A stretch of DNA of 64,000 bases from Microstegium vimineum (GCA_022036555.1 CM039129.1:40610649-40674648), one strand, 5' to 3'. Shown: positions 9,966 to 22,773, counted from the stretch's first letter. The notes: generated by a model from the sequence alone, not told the origin. Translations and numbers: made by a program.

Positions 9966-11148
9966 GCATGGTAAAAACCTTCCATAGCTTGTATGTCTCA
10001 CTCATTGGGAATTAGATTGTTCTGTTGGTTCAATTTGACCCTTGATCCATGCATCCTACTTGCTCACATACTAGACTTATGTTTGCCGTATTCAAATTAT
10101 CTCATGTCCAACATTATTATCAAATGTGTATGCATGGGCCACCATGGATATAGTTTATTGCCCATATAAGTTATGTTCTCTGATAGGTGTCTATCCATAT
10201 ACAATACATATAGTGCATGTTGTTTGGAGGGCTAGTTCCTTTAGAAGATTACTTTATTCTAAACTCACATTAACATTTATGTATATTCAAAATATTGTTG
10301 AAAGCTATAAAATGTTTGATAAGTACATATGTCCTTTACAACTATAACTATTTGTGTCATTCTTTTGTGAACTACACAAATTCAAGTACATAGCTAGCAA
10401 TTGTTTGAATCCTAGAGCAAATAAAATTTTCTCTTCTTTGTAGGAATCATTAATGTTTCATCAGCAAATCTAGGTATCTATGTTCACAAAACACAAGGTT
10501 TCCATCTCCATGTCCAAATAAATTTGTTAACGATAGGCATGGTCAAATGGTTATTTCTTATAGCTAAGATCATTTGGACACACTTTGATCAATACGGTCC
10601 AATTTGATATAATTCAGTTTGATGATTCTTATGTTTGGATCTTAATTTGGGCTTTCAGCACTCGTGCCACATTGGAACCTATTAAGGTGACAGGGGCAAC
10701 ATCGGATAGTGTCACCGCTTGTTTGATGTCTAAAGAACAAATATCATGCGGCTTGCCACATGTGCTCTCTAACATCAGTTTGAGGGCCGAAGAATATCGC
10801 ACAATATATTCGCTGCTACTAGCGGTGATGATATGAACCTGTAGTTTGAATACCTTTGTCTGTAGTCATGTTACTCCTTTTATGTAATTTGGAACTGGTC
10901 AACATCTTCTTGTGAGGCATCTAGGACCCTCGCACTGATAGCTACTCTTATACCGTACACATGGTGGTTTGTCCAATGGTTGGGCTACAATGGTAGCAAA
11001 CTGAATGTGCTACTTGTTGTATCTTTAATAATCTTCTATCATGAATTTCGAGTGAGTGGGATGCTTGCTTGCTTGGTTGGTTAATCAACCTTCTCCAGGT
11101 GATGTTGTGCAATGTAGAACATGGAAATCCTTTGGTGTGCGCACGTGC
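9966..11148 (+). other. 3' flank of the F-box array
   Basis: Positions 9966-10220 match the 3' flank of copy 1, and 10210-10680 match 6241-6715. After about 10690 the sequence departs from the array. No gene, promoter or repeat is recognised between 10690 and 11148. Confidence 0.45.
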
Positions 11149-11151
11149 AAA

Positions 11152-13696
11152 CACTACCGGACTCATGGTCTTCGCCGAGTGCTTGCGGCACTCAGCAAAG
11201 GCCTATATACACTTGGCAAATGACACTCGCCAAAGAAGTTGTCGGGAAAGTCCACTTTGCCAAGTGTGTTTTGTCTGGAACTTGGTAAAGCCTTTGTCGA
11301 GTGTCTGGTTGACACTCGACAAAGAAAAGTGCACGTCACGGCGTTGACATGGTGACGGAGGCTTTGCTGAGTGTCATGCATGGGACACTCAGCAAAACCT
11401 TGTTCTTTCCCGGGTGTCGTGCATGTAACACTAGGTAATGTCTTGTTTTTGTCGAGTGTCATGCATGGGACACTCAACAAAGTCTTGTTCTTTGTCGAGA
11501 GTCGTGCATGGGACACTCGACAAAGTCGTGTTCTTTGTCAAGTGTTGTGTATTGGACACTCAGTAAAGTCTTGTTTTTGCCGAGTGTCTTGCATGTGACA
11601 GTCGGCAAATCCTAGACACTTGGGAAATCAAGTTCTCATGTGCCCAGATTAAGGTTACTTTGTCGAGTGCAGTGATCATAACATTCGACAAAGGCTACCT
11701 TTGCCGAGTGCAACACTCGGTAAAGTGACAGAAACAACCTTTTTATTTGTTTTTTACATTTCATCCAAACAAACATTACACATATATCACAAACACCATA
11801 TCACAATATATAGTCCATCACATCCACTAGTCCATCACAAAACACACAAGTGCATCATAGTTGTCCAAAATAAAGCACAAGTGCATCGCAACGAAGCATA
11901 AGTAAATCATGGTGACGGTGGGGGTGACAAGGCCCAAGATACGACCCCGGTGACTCTCCGAGGTGACGAGGCTCATCATTCGATGCCACCAATTAATTCT
12001 ACACAAAGGAGAAGATTGCATGTGTGACACAAGTTCAATATATATCATATGACTAAAACATTCGTACCCGCTAGGTTCCAAGTAGTGTTGTGGTTTGACC
12101 CCTAAGCATGAACATACAAACTAAAACATTCATACTCATAGGCGTAGACAAATGAGGAGTTGGAGGTGGGAGTGAATAGCCCAGGTGGCGGAGGTAGACC
12201 CTGAGCAGCACCAAGACTTTGCATTACTAAAACATCGCCACCATCCTCTACTGCTCGACCTCCTGCTCAACCACCATCCTCTGCCACTCGTCCTCTATCC
12301 TCGACGACATCTCCTCCCGTCACCTCCTCTCATCTTGTAATTGGGTCTAAAATATTTCATCCCATTGTTACAATAATGTGATGTATTAATCAATGTAGTC
12401 CGAGGAAGACTTACTCACAGCTCGGCCTTCACCCACTCCTCCTTGTTACTTCAGGATCAAACCAATGACCTTAGAATATGATAGATTAAGAGGTTTGCAT
12501 CCATGAAAATTGAGTTTGTATATTTCTTTAATTTCTCTATAATACTTGACCCCATCAAGTACGGACATAAAAACTCCAAAACTTGTGGTTCTCCGATTGG
12601 GCCGACTCTCCTCGTAGCTTGTTGTGTGAAAGCGATATCCATTCACATCATAACCGGTAAATGACCTGACCCTATAGGTAAAGCCATCGACAACTTATCT
12701 CAACTCAGCACTCAAAGATGCATCCCTAGCCTGCAAGCTCAAGCAGATATATATTGTTATGTTATTTGCAACTTGGAATGTTAAACCAAGTACGAGCTAA
12801 ATTGGATAATACCTTCTATTTGAACAAAGAAATGAAATCAGGCATTCCATTTCCCGCACCCTTTTTAAGAAGGGTTTTGGATTCCTACGGGGTAGGGTCG
12901 CTTGGTGACACCAAAATTGACAAAGAAATTCTTGTACCAACGAGAAACATCTCAATTTTTTTCATAGCCTTCATGTATGATATCAAGACTACTTGACAAA
13001 TTTCATGATTTTTAGACTCTGATTGCTTTTTATAAATTTTTTAAATAATTTGGGCATACATTTGTGGTCATGTTTCATGAATACGATGTTCAAAATTTTA
13101 ATTTCCCGAATAATACCTCACATTAGACTCAATAACATGAATATCATTATTCCATTATTCGAATGACTTGCAATTAAAATTTGACTTAGGCCAACAAATT
13201 CAATTAATTGAAATAAACTAACTAAACATAGCAAACACATCAAGAAATTTGCTAAATTTAAATATGTAGTTTCAGGTACTATAGGAGTACAATAGAAAAA
13301 CTTTGGGGGTAGGAAGAAAAAAATATTTATCGAGTGTCATGTGGATACACTCGGCAAAGGCGCCTCTTTGTCGAGTGTCTCTCAATGACACTCGACAAAG
13401 GCACCTCTTTGCGATTGTCTCCACATGACACTTGGCAAAGTAGCTGACGCCGTTAGCTATTGACGGAGTTTGCCGAGTGTTAGACTTTGCCGAGTACCCT
13501 GCACACTCGGCAAATTCTTATTATGTCGAGTGTCCTTGTTCGCCGAGTGCTCGACACTCGGCAAACAGTCTCTTTGCCAAGTGCCGATGTTTTAGTGAGT
13601 GTTGGACACTCGGCAAACACGATCTTTGTCGAGTGCCCAATATAAAACAATTGGCAAAGTATTTGGCACTCGGCAAAGAGCTTGTCTCCGGTAGTG
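11152..13696 (-). mobile_element. CACTA element F, internally deleted, TSD aaa
   Basis: The left end CACTACCGGACTCA and right end (reverse complement CACTACCGGAGACA) form the TIR; the flanks are aaa (11149-11151 and 13697-13699). Both ends are packed with direct and inverted copies of a TTTGCCGAGTGT / ACACTCGGCAAA motif (11170-11720 and 13325-13680), the layout expected for transposase-binding subterminal repeats; this motif is well known in grass CACTA families. A DUF4216-like remnant at 12446-12700 on the minus strand shows derivation from an autonomous element by internal deletion. The 2.5-kb length is far below a complete element. Confidence 0.9.
12446..12700 (-). pseudogene. CACTA TNP2 transposase C-terminal (DUF4216-like) remnant
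   Basis: On the minus strand the translation contains RVRSFTGYDVNGYRFHTTSY, then a region with GVKYYREIKEIYKLNFHG. The pattern of NGYRFHT followed by a Y-G/R-x-I-x-E-I-Y-x-L-x-F motif is that of DUF4216, the domain near the C-terminus of TNP2-type CACTA transposases (compare NGFTFCT with EIWELDYG at 44815-44960 here). The frame is lost after the K-P-L-N motif. This is a fragment without catalytic parts. Confidence 0.6.
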
Positions 13697-13797
13697 AAAC
13701 ATATGCTTGGCACCTTAGTTTTGCTTATATTAGTACTATTCAGATTGTCGCCCATTGGCACTATCAAATGTTGTGTATGTAAGGTGGAAAATTTTAA

Positions 13798-13798
13798 C

Positions 13799-13861
<63 letters not shown>
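13798..13861. repeat. (TA)n(TG)n microsatellite
   Basis: A run of TA dinucleotides passes directly into about 24 TG repeats ending at 13859. This compound dinucleotide tract lies 0.1 kb beyond CACTA F and is likely to vary in length. Confidence 0.97.
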
Positions 13862-13864
<3 letters not shown>

Positions 13865-14138
13865 ACAAGGATGCCTTGTCAATTTATTTCATTAAGGTTT
13901 AATATGGCAGGATTGTGGAGTAAGTTAAAAAAATCACTTCTGGTGTGCTGAGTCCCAAATTGGAGTTGGGCCATTTCATGCATGCAAGTTTGGGATGAAG
14001 CTCAGATTGAACCAGCGTGGTAACACACAGAATTGAAGGCGTGTGATTGACTTGGTGAACAGATTTTTCTTATTTGTTTACTTGTTCAATTTTCACATGA
14101 AAGTTGATAAGCAATTGCGTAATTTAATTATGTGCTTA

Positions 14139-15486
14139 TATTCTATCTTTGATTTTTAAATCCATGACGAGTTCAATGTATGCAGGCCACCCAATTAAAA
14201 GATCTGCTCCTCTAGAAGTAATACTAGGGTAATACTTCTTGAAGTATTTTTCATTAAGTACCCTGGAGTACTCTTCTCCCTCTAGAGTTTCATTGAAGTA
14301 AGCATTACCTGGAGCTCCTTTTGTAATTCGGTAAGGGCCTTGCCAGTTTGGTGACCATTTGCCATATTTGCTATCCTTAGTTCCGATGGGCAAAATGACT
14401 TTCCAAACCAAGTCCCCTTGATTGAAACTTTTCTCTCTTACCTTCTAATCATAGTATTTGGCGACCCTGAGTTTGTTAGCCTCAATATTCTCCAGGGCCC
14501 TCAATCGATGTAAACTTAGATCATCAAGGTTGTCCATCATTAGGTTCCTGTAGTCATCAACTTCCATATTATCTTGCTGTGCAATCCTCCGAGACCCAAC
14601 ACTTATCTCCCACGGAAGTATAGCCTCCTGCCCATAGACCAGTTCATAAGGTGAACACTTGGTTGACCCATGACAAGCCATCCTGTAAGACCATAGAGTT
14701 TCCACAAGTATCAGATGCCATCGTTTAGGATACTACAAGATCTTTTTCTGGATTATCTTGACCAATATCTGGTTGGATGCTTCTGCTTGCCCGTTGGCCT
14801 GAGCATAATACGGGGATGAGTTGATTAGTTTGAAACCCATCTCGGCCGCGAAATCACTGAATTCTTTGGACGTGAACATCGTCCCTTGATCGGTGGTGAT
14901 GGTCTGAGGAACCCCAAACCTGTAAATGATGTGTTCCTTTACGAACTCAATTATATTGGCTGGTGATGCTTCTTTTGGGGGAATAGATTCAACCCACTTA
15001 GTGAAATAATCTGTCGCCACTAATACAAACTTGTGCCCCTTGTTGGACGATGGGAACACCTGACCGATTAAGTCTATCCCCCACCCCCCCTGAATGGCCA
15101 CGGCTTAACGATGGGATTCATAGCCGATGTCGGGGACTTCTAAATCTTACCAAATTTCTGACACTCCTGGCAACCCTTATAATATCTAAAGCAATCTTCC
15201 ATTATGGTTGGCCAAAAGTATCATGTCCTCTTGATCATCCATTTCATCTTCTGAGTGGATTGATGCGCGCCACAAATGTCTTTGTGGATCTCTCCCATTA
15301 GCAGTATGGCTTCTTCTTTGTTAAGGCACTTGAGCAGCACGTCCTCGACTGTGTCCTGTGATATAGCTGACCATCAAGAATAACAAACTTGGTAGCCTGG
15401 TACCTCAACTCTGTCACACATCTTTCATGTTTTCTACTAGCTATCGATCTCCTCATGATTTTTTTTAGCTGCAAGAGAAGAGACAT
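14139..15486 (-). pseudogene. Ty3/gypsy integrase fragment
   Basis: Minus-strand pieces in order from 15486: a zinc-finger-region remnant (RYQATKFVILDGQLYHR), the integrase core start GWGIDLIGQV, then VLVATDYFTKWVES with the first catalytic Asp, TTDQGTMFTS with the second, and NGQAEASN with the Glu (15101-14733). Later pieces are CSPYELVYGQEAILP (14705-14445) and a C-terminal PNWQGPYRI region with YYP near 14222. The domain would integrate retrotransposon cDNA. Only this part of pol is present; no LTR was identified nearby and stops separate the pieces. It belongs to a different gypsy family from the Tat element at 26.8 kb, judging by motif differences. Confidence 0.85.
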
Positions 15487-16888
15487 ATGCGTTTAGTAGC
15501 CCTCTCATTTATTAATTACAGTTCCTAAATTTCGATAGCTGAAATCTTAGTTAGGCGATGGACATGTTAGTTGCAAGGATTAGTTCGCCAAGTTGCTAGG
15601 ACTTCCATGGCTGCGAGCTTATATGAGGTTCGATGAAGGCCGGCTGGCTAGAAGGTGGAGGGATGAACGCTGGGGTGCGGGGCAGCGCACCACCACAACA
15701 AGCCAGCAGGAAAAGTTAGTGGCCATGGGTGACCATGATATAGAAATGATTTTCAGAGAAGGTCAAATTTGATTTACAGAGATAGTTTTCATAATCGTCT
15801 CTCACAGCATCTATAGAATAGAGTATCTGAGGATGTCAACAACCCTGAAAAGGGAAATTTTACATTGGGACATTGGGAAAACATATAATTGGCTGGCCCA
15901 TACCGTGAGACAAAGAATTTCAATAACACCGGGGAGCGGCCGGGCTGGGGGGCGTGGGGCTCGGCTGGGCTGCCCCCTGTGGATGCGACGGCGTCGGACA
16001 GGTCCCGTGCGGGCGCTTGCGGTGGCGGAGCTCTTCTCCCCTCCTCACATCCTTCCTAGCCGGCGGCATTGTGGCGGCCTAGGCTGCCCAAGCGGCCGGA
16101 TCCGGAGCCCAGGAGGCTGGATCTGGCTCTCCCTGGCCGGGAGCAGCGGCGGTGGCGGCGGCCAGAGCTCGTGCAGGCGTGGGGAGTGGCGGCAGGGCTC
16201 TCCTCCTCCTCAGCACGGTTAACATTTCACATAATAACAACCCAAATGACCATCCTGTCATATTCCCTATTCATCACGTTGGTAAAATGATACCAGGCCC
16301 AAGGTTGCATAGATCATTAGTCAAGATATTGTTAATGTCTTCCTAGTCCAAGACTACGGAGCTAAGAATTATTCTATCCAAATCAAAGCCTAGTTACAAG
16401 GAAGATATATAACTTCTGGTAGATTCACGTTAGGAATATGCACAGTTATACTGAAGTAGGTGCAAAATTGCTCAAGGAGACTTGCCTCCATTTGCTACAG
16501 AGTCACATTTCAACTTTCTTTTGTGATGTAGTTGTAAGCAGCTTTGAGAAGAAATACTTTACCATGCAGCTTGAGTACAACTTCTCTTCACGGTCAACTT
16601 TGAAAACAATTGACACAATCATAACAGACAAAGCTAAAATAGTACATCAAACAGTACTTTAAAGTACTTCCAAGAATATTATTTTAAAGTACTGTTAAAG
16701 AGTACTTTAAGTACTTTAAAATATATATACATTTTCACCTCAATTATATACTTTCAAGAATAACGAATTTGGAAAGGATCAACTTTATTCTTGTACTAAT
16801 TTACTATGCACATCCTGTTTATTATTTATGGGTGGGTAGCTTACTCCGTATACTTTGGTTTACTGTTGAGTTGAGATCATGAATATCA
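15487..16888. other. Spacer upstream of the NLR pseudogene
   Basis: Mostly AT-rich. A GC-rich island at about 15930-16215 resembles a gene 5' exon in composition, but no family is recognised in any frame. At 16650-16730 a tttaaagtact phrase is repeated in tandem. No RNA gene is seen. Confidence 0.4.
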
Positions 16889-18793
16889 TTGACTATTTTG
16901 GAGTCTATCGAGATCGAGGCTGATGACGTACATACGGCAGCAAGGGACATACTTGATTTTCTTGAGGATACATGTAAAGACAAGGAGATCTACTTCAAAG
17001 GCTGGGATGGGTTAGGGGCATCAGTGACTCTGAAGGCTGTAGCTAAGATGCTTGGGTCAGCTGAGAATCCGAAGCTTAAGTTTGACATAGTTATCCACGT
17101 CGACTGCTCCATGTGGAGAAGCAGGAGGGCACTGCAAAGAGCAATTGCGGAGGAGTTGAAGCTTCCCAACTCAGTGATGGCCATCTTTGATGAGGTTGAC
17201 AGGGACGACGATTTCAAGGGGGTTGAGGAGGCCGCTCGAAGGGAGATCGAGGATGTCACCAAGCACATCTTCATGAATCTAGCTGGCCGTAGATTCGTGG
17301 TGATTTTCCACAATGGAGGCAACGAGTACATCGATTTCTTCGAGTTCGGTGTCCCCATATATGGACACCTGCGTAGCAAGGTGCTATGGACCTTCCACGG
17401 GAGGTTCCGGCCGCATGTCCAACTGGATGAGCAAGTCAAAGAAACAATAGAGAAAAGGACGGATGTTTTCCTTGGAGCTGTACCTGTACCTGTATCCATT
17501 GACAGCATGTCCTCCGGTGATCATCATCAGAGTGGTGCTGCAGCATCATCCATTGCAGTTGCATTGATGGAAGAAGCCAGAGAGGTTGCTGCTTATGTGG
17601 TTACATGCAAAGACCGTCCCACAATGGTGCTGGAGTGCATCATGTACATGTGGGCACACAGACAAATCGTCGGCATCGACTGGGGCGCCCATGCGTCCAG
17701 CTACTGGGTATGCGATGGAATCGTAAGAACGACGACGACAACAACAGAGAAAAATCACATTGACATTGTTTTCAAGAAAAAGTCTTGGGAGATTGCTGAA
17801 GATTTGCTTAGGAACATAAACATGGATTGGGATCTGGACTATGTCAGCCTTGCAGTTGCCGAGTTCAAATGGCTAGACCCTAGTGAGCGATGGATTCAGA
17901 TTTTGTTGGATACTCTTCTTATTCCACAGCAGTCGTCGATGAGTGACCCTTGTAAAAAGGCAACGTCCTTCTTCGTCATAACCCCGAATGGAGAGAAACC
18001 CTCCACTGACGAACCAGTTGCTATACCATCAATTGGCACTAGAAGATTATTATTACCATCCCACATGTTGAAGCCCGGCGGCGAAGAAAGTCTGCTTCGT
18101 GTCATACATCTGTCATGGTGCACCTTCAATTTTTCTTCTCCTCCGTTTCTCCATTGCAAAAACCTGAAATTTCTCCGGCTTGAGCACTGCAAGGATGTCA
18201 GCAGCACATCACATACTTCAGACGATGTTGCAGAGATAAAGAAGGATCATCATACAAATGACGACGTGGCTAGTTCGTCCTCATTGTCAAGCCCCGACAT
18301 TTGGGTGCTTGATCTGAATCATACAAACATGGACCTTTGGCACACAAGTCAAGCTATGAGCCCAAGAGAGTTGTACTTCAGTGGGGTCAGGAACTGGGTT
18401 GAGCATCATTTACATGCTGTGCATCTTGGTGAACTTGACAAACTTGGAGTAACAGATGACCCTGTGGAGACGTTACCTAACCTGGTCCAGGCAAAAGCTC
18501 TGAAGACAATCATCCTCAACGGTTGCCCTGAGTTAAAAGAAGTTGGACCTGATGTCCTGCCTCCGTCTCTTGAATCTTTCACCTTCTTCGCTGATGGTCA
18601 GAGCTCAATTGGTAATGAGACAAGACCTACTACTACTAATAAAGGAGGAGCCAAGGTGCATACTATCTCCCTCCGTCGTCACACACAGTTGAGAGGCTTG
18701 TTCAAGAATCTCAAGATGCTGGATCTCTCATCATGCACGATGTTGCAACAGCTTGACCTCAGCATGGTGCAAGCTCCCTGCCTTGGTGGGCTC

Positions 18794-19628
18794 ATAGTCA
18801 CAAGAATTCTGGGTCGAGGGACGGGGTCGAGGGACGCGGGTCGACACTCGACAAAAATATGGTACGAAGGGGGTATACCCCTACGGTACGAGAACCAAAT
18901 ATTTGGTACATGAACCCAAAGATTATGGGTCGATGCTCGGTACGAAGCATGGAGTCATGTGTGTATTGTAGTGGCTGTCTTGGCGATTTGAGGCCAAATT
19001 GCAAAGAAAGTCCCATATTATTAATCAATAAAATAATAAAACAAAAGAATAGTTGAGCCGCTCCATGCAATCATGAGCCTAGTTACAAATGGGCTGCAAT
19101 TTCTGGCCCATCCAACTCATATACACCTCGTGATGCCCTATTTGCACTATGCACCAAAGCAGCCGTCACCGGTGACTCATTCTCTCCTAATCTCATCGTC
19201 ATCCCTCATCCGTCCTCCACACGCATGGCTGGGTAGGACTGCTCTGGCTGCAACACAGGGAGGCACAAGGACCGGCAACGCCGACGCGTGTGGGTGGCTA
19301 GGTGGGACTACGCCGACAGTGACGCAAGGAGGCGCGAGGGCAGACAAGGATGTTGAGCTCGGTTCTCCATTGCCGCCGCCACCGCGAGAAGCAATGAATT
19401 CCTTCTGGTAACTCTGGCCGCCAGACCCTGTTTTCATGCTCCAGCACATGCTCCCCGCCTCCCGTGCACTCTTCATCTAGGATTGGAACTCGTCCCTTCT
19501 TGAACCCCTGCTGTAATCGGGGCGTGACCCATCCATAAATGGGACGGCGACCCATCTCGTACCCGTACCTCGATTTGGGTCGACGTACCTGGTAGGTTCG
19601 CGGCTTCGAACCCGAACCCTGTGACTAT
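18794..19628. mobile_element. Mutator-like element in the NLR gene
   Basis: Left end ATAGTCACAAGAATTCTGGG; right end (reverse complement) ATAGTCACAGGGTTCGGGTT, allowing one terminal base. The flanking duplication is ggtgggctc (18785-18793 and 19630-19638), 9 bp, as typical for Mutator-like elements. Removing it rejoins the NLR frame at CLGGL with the LLGCHMLCAILWP leucine-rich motif. The 835-bp interior contains a GC-rich open stretch (19200-19410) without a recognised family. No transposase is present, so it is non-autonomous. Confidence 0.72.
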
Positions 19629-20626
19629 GGGTGGGCTCCGTCTACTGGGCTGCCACATGCTGTGCGCAATACTCTGGCCACCAAAAACGCCACAACTACA
19701 TGAGCTGCAGGTCGACACCACCCAACTATCATCACCAAGCATGCAGCGGCAGGACAGCCAGCATCATGATGCAGCAGTACCCGGTGGGGGGCTCAACATC
19801 TCTGTGAGAGACATGAGGCTCCTTGTCTCCCTTGTGCCCGTCATGCATCGTTTCCATGGTCAGAACCTACATGTCGACATCTCGTCTCCTGACCAGGCTG
19901 CTGCTTACGCCGCCGCAGGAGGCAGCATCGACGATGACAGCATTATCGTCATTGCTACCTCCGGCTGCAGCATCAGTAAGAAGCAAACGGTGGCAGGGCG
20001 GTGGTGGCCTGGTCAGCAATACATGGAGGACATCTCTTTCGTCCACCAGCAGCTCCACCATGCCAGCGCCACGGCCACTGGCGCTACCGGCGACTGCGTG
20101 GATGTGGAATTGTCCGCTGGCTCCTCATCGTGAGGCTTACATTAGAGTCGAAGACAGAATGCAGGAGCTACTGCGACCTGGCGGCCAAGACACCGATCTG
20201 CTGTGCGACCACGCAAGGATCCTGCACGTACACGACAGCTTGTCCATCAGTGGCATCCCGCTCCCGGCGATCTCGAGCTGGGCCAAGTTGCTGTGGTGCC
20301 GAATCGAGCGGTGCCTCAGGTTGGAAGCCGTGTTCTGCTCCTCCTCCAACGACCCCGAGGAAGTAGAGGTGGCGGGAGGATCATCATCATCATCAGGCAG
20401 CAGAGGTCCGATGTTCTTGTTCCTCCAGACCTTGTGGGCGTCGCACCTCCCAGTGGCGCGCAACATCTGGAGCTGGAGCGAGGCGGCGGCGCAGCCCGAC
20501 GAGCGCTCATTTGAGGACCTTGGGTACGTGCATGTGGACCACTGCCCCAGGCTGCGGCACGTGCTGCCGCTGTCCATGTCGGTCACCCTGGGCACGCTGC
20601 ACACCCTTGAGATCGTGTGCTGCGAC

Positions 20627-20819
20627 CAATGTTTTAAATAGCGGGCTAAGACGTTTAGCGGTATTATCTCTAAAACAGCTAATAGCGAAGCTATATCGGG
20701 CTATAGCGGGATATAGCGGCTAAATTGTATATGAAACATAAATAGCGGTATCCTGTCTTAAAAGACTATAGCGGGCTATAGCTTCATAGCGAAGCTATAG
20801 CGGGATATTTAAAACTATG
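20627..20819. mobile_element. hAT-type MITE in the NLR gene
   Basis: This 193-bp insert is flanked by the perfect 8-bp repeat gctgcgac (20619-20626 and 20820-20827), the target size of hAT elements. The ends CAATGTTTTAAATAGCGG and, from the other side, CATAGTTTTAAATATCCC are imperfect inverted repeats. The interior repeats gctatagcggg several times. Removing it rejoins VCCDSLMEASS of the NLR leucine-rich region. Confidence 0.9.
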
Positions 20820-21158
20820 GCTGCGACAGCCTCATGGAGGCATCCAGTGAACTTCCTGAAGCTGCGCCACCTCCACCTGCATGAGCTCCCTGCGCTGCGT
20901 TGCTTGAGCGGGCGCACCATGTTCGCGCCCAGCCTTGAGACCATTAAGGTGAGGGGTTGCTGGAGTCTCAGGCGGCTACCGGCTGTTGTAGACAGTCGCG
21001 GTAGTAGAAAACAACCAACAGTGGACTGTGAGAAGGAGTGATGGGACAAGCTCATGTGGGACGGGGTGCAGCATGGCCATCATGCCTCCCTGTACAGGAC
21101 GCGGCATCCACGATACGGCAAACAGGATCGGCTGCTGAGGGGCACCCTGCTGAGATGA

Positions 21159-22773
21159 TATATATGCATGCATGGCGATCCAGAGGTTCGTGCATGTGAG
21201 GTAATTAATTACTCCCTCATTTTTAAATTATAATTGGTTTGATTTTTTTACTCCAAATTTGTGTAAAATATATAGTCAAATTTAAGTCATTCATGTAGAT
21301 CATTTATTAAATCATACACATCAGAATTTCCTCCTGTTTCCTCTCTAGAATTTCCTCTCATTTCCTCCAACCTTTATAGCCGCCGGATCGATCGACGTGA
21401 GCCGTCGAATATTTCCTCAAGTGTTGTAAAAAATCTCTTATTAAATAAGCAAGTTATAATAAAAGAAGTGATATTAGGATGAAGGGTGTTTAGATATATA
21501 CATAACTAATTGATGAGATAGTTATTTCTCTACCTATTAGCTGATATTATCTAATTTGATTCAACTAGTGAGATAGTTATCTAGCTAGAGGCCTAGCTGA
21601 CAATTATTAGCTAATCTATTAGGGCATGCTTGGTTCCCAATTGACCTTGCTTCGCCTTGCCAGCGTTAGCCCCGAGAAGCTTGCCAGTCTAGGCAAGCCA
21701 ATTTGGCTCGCTTAGGACCAGGGTTTTCAAAACCGACCGCTCGCCGGTAACCGTCCAGGGGCGGTTTGCCGGTTACCGCGGTAACCGCTCCAAACCGGCC
21801 CCAAACCGAACGGTTCGCATTTTGAATTCAAACGGCGTAGTTCAAACGGTTTGGGGTCGGTTTTGGGCCGGTTACCGTCCGGTTTGGGCCGGTTACCGAC
21901 GGTATCGCCCCAAACCAAATTTCAAATTTGAAAAAAGAAATCGAAAATGCTGAAAAAATTCCTAAAAATAGTTCATAATTTATAGAGTCGAATGGTGCAA
22001 ATTTTTTTCAAATTGAAGTTCGTTTGCTATTTATTTTGTGTTTCATATTGACATTTTAAAAGATATCGTGTATCGTGTATCGTGTACACAACTTTAATTT
22101 GCTTTGTTTTTCTTTTCTTTTTTTGGATTTTGCATTAAGTGTCATTAATACTGTTAATCGGATTACCGTGTGTGATTAATAATATTACTCCCTCTGTCCT
22201 GGTATATAGGCGTAATCACCTCTGGTACGGTTCAAAGACCAACGACACATTTAATTCTCTCTCTCGACATTGTATTGATGTAGTATATGTGTCTAGAGAG
22301 AGCACGTCTTGTACGTAGATGCACCTCCATACCTTTTACAAGGCATGTACAACTTGACCTTGCTTGCATTGTAAAACTTGCATCTCCAAGTTCCCGTTTT
22401 GGTGGTCACAACTCGACCTCTGACTCCACATCGCCACCAGCACGTCCGACATCGGCAAGCCGAAATCTGTTGACGATGTGCGATCATCATGACGCGACAA
22501 CTTTCACGGTCCGGTGCCATACCTCGATCATCTGGCTACCGCATCCTACTCTACTCGACTGAATCTATCCGTGTTACCGGCCGACGTGTATGCCTCGTGA
22601 CTCAGTCACTCAGGTGAAAACGCCAACTAGGCGTCGTTTGTGCGTCGGCACTAATAAGGAAGAGAAAGTTAGCCATCTTTTTATCAGATCAGAAATAACC
22701 TTCTTCTCTTATTTCTGGTCTATCTCCGCTAATGCTTTTATCTTTGGTATACATGCTCATCTGCATCATCTTT
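21159..22773. repeat. Spacer with MITE and hAT-like remnants
   Basis: Three partial signals. TTACTCCCTCATTTTTAAAT at 21210 and TACTCCCTCTGTCCTGG at 22191 look like Stowaway (Tc1/mariner) ends; neither has a confident partner. At 21719 CAGGGTTTTCAAAACCG begins a GC-rich block (to about 21915) with many copies of ggttaccg and ccaaacc, a pattern common in grass hAT-like repeats; its far end is not found. No coding region is supported. Confidence 0.45.

Larger units (their letters stand above)
16889..21158 (+). pseudogene. Atypical NLR (NB-ARC/LRR-like) gene, multiply disrupted
   Basis: A 674-codon open frame (16889-18913) starts TILESIEIEADDVHTAARDI. The P-loop equivalent is GWDGLGASVTL (residues 38-48), with Ala44 where the nucleotide-binding Lys belongs; then FDIVIHVDCSMW (65-76, RNBS-A-like) and RFVVIFHNGG (135-144, kinase-2-like) without the Asp pair. 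Leucine-rich segments with L-x-L and C-P-x-L spacing follow (LKTIILNGCPELKEV, LKMLDLSSCTMLQQL). The gene resumes at 19629 and runs to a family-like tail ending at a TGA at 21158. Breaks: a Mutator-like insertion (18794-19628), a frameshift near 20120-20135, a hAT MITE (20627-20819) and TGA at 21039-21041 where Trp is expected in CEKEWW. The first in-frame codon is TTG; the nearest ATG (16880) is out of frame. NLRs are intracellular immune receptors. Role assignment is by family resemblance only. Confidence 0.75.

Noticed and set aside
15833..16346. Coding gene in the GC-rich island
   Set aside because: No family motif in any frame and no convincing splice structure.
19073..19555. Gene inside the Mutator-like element
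   Set aside because: Short open frames on both strands without known motifs; could be a captured fragment but cannot be supported.
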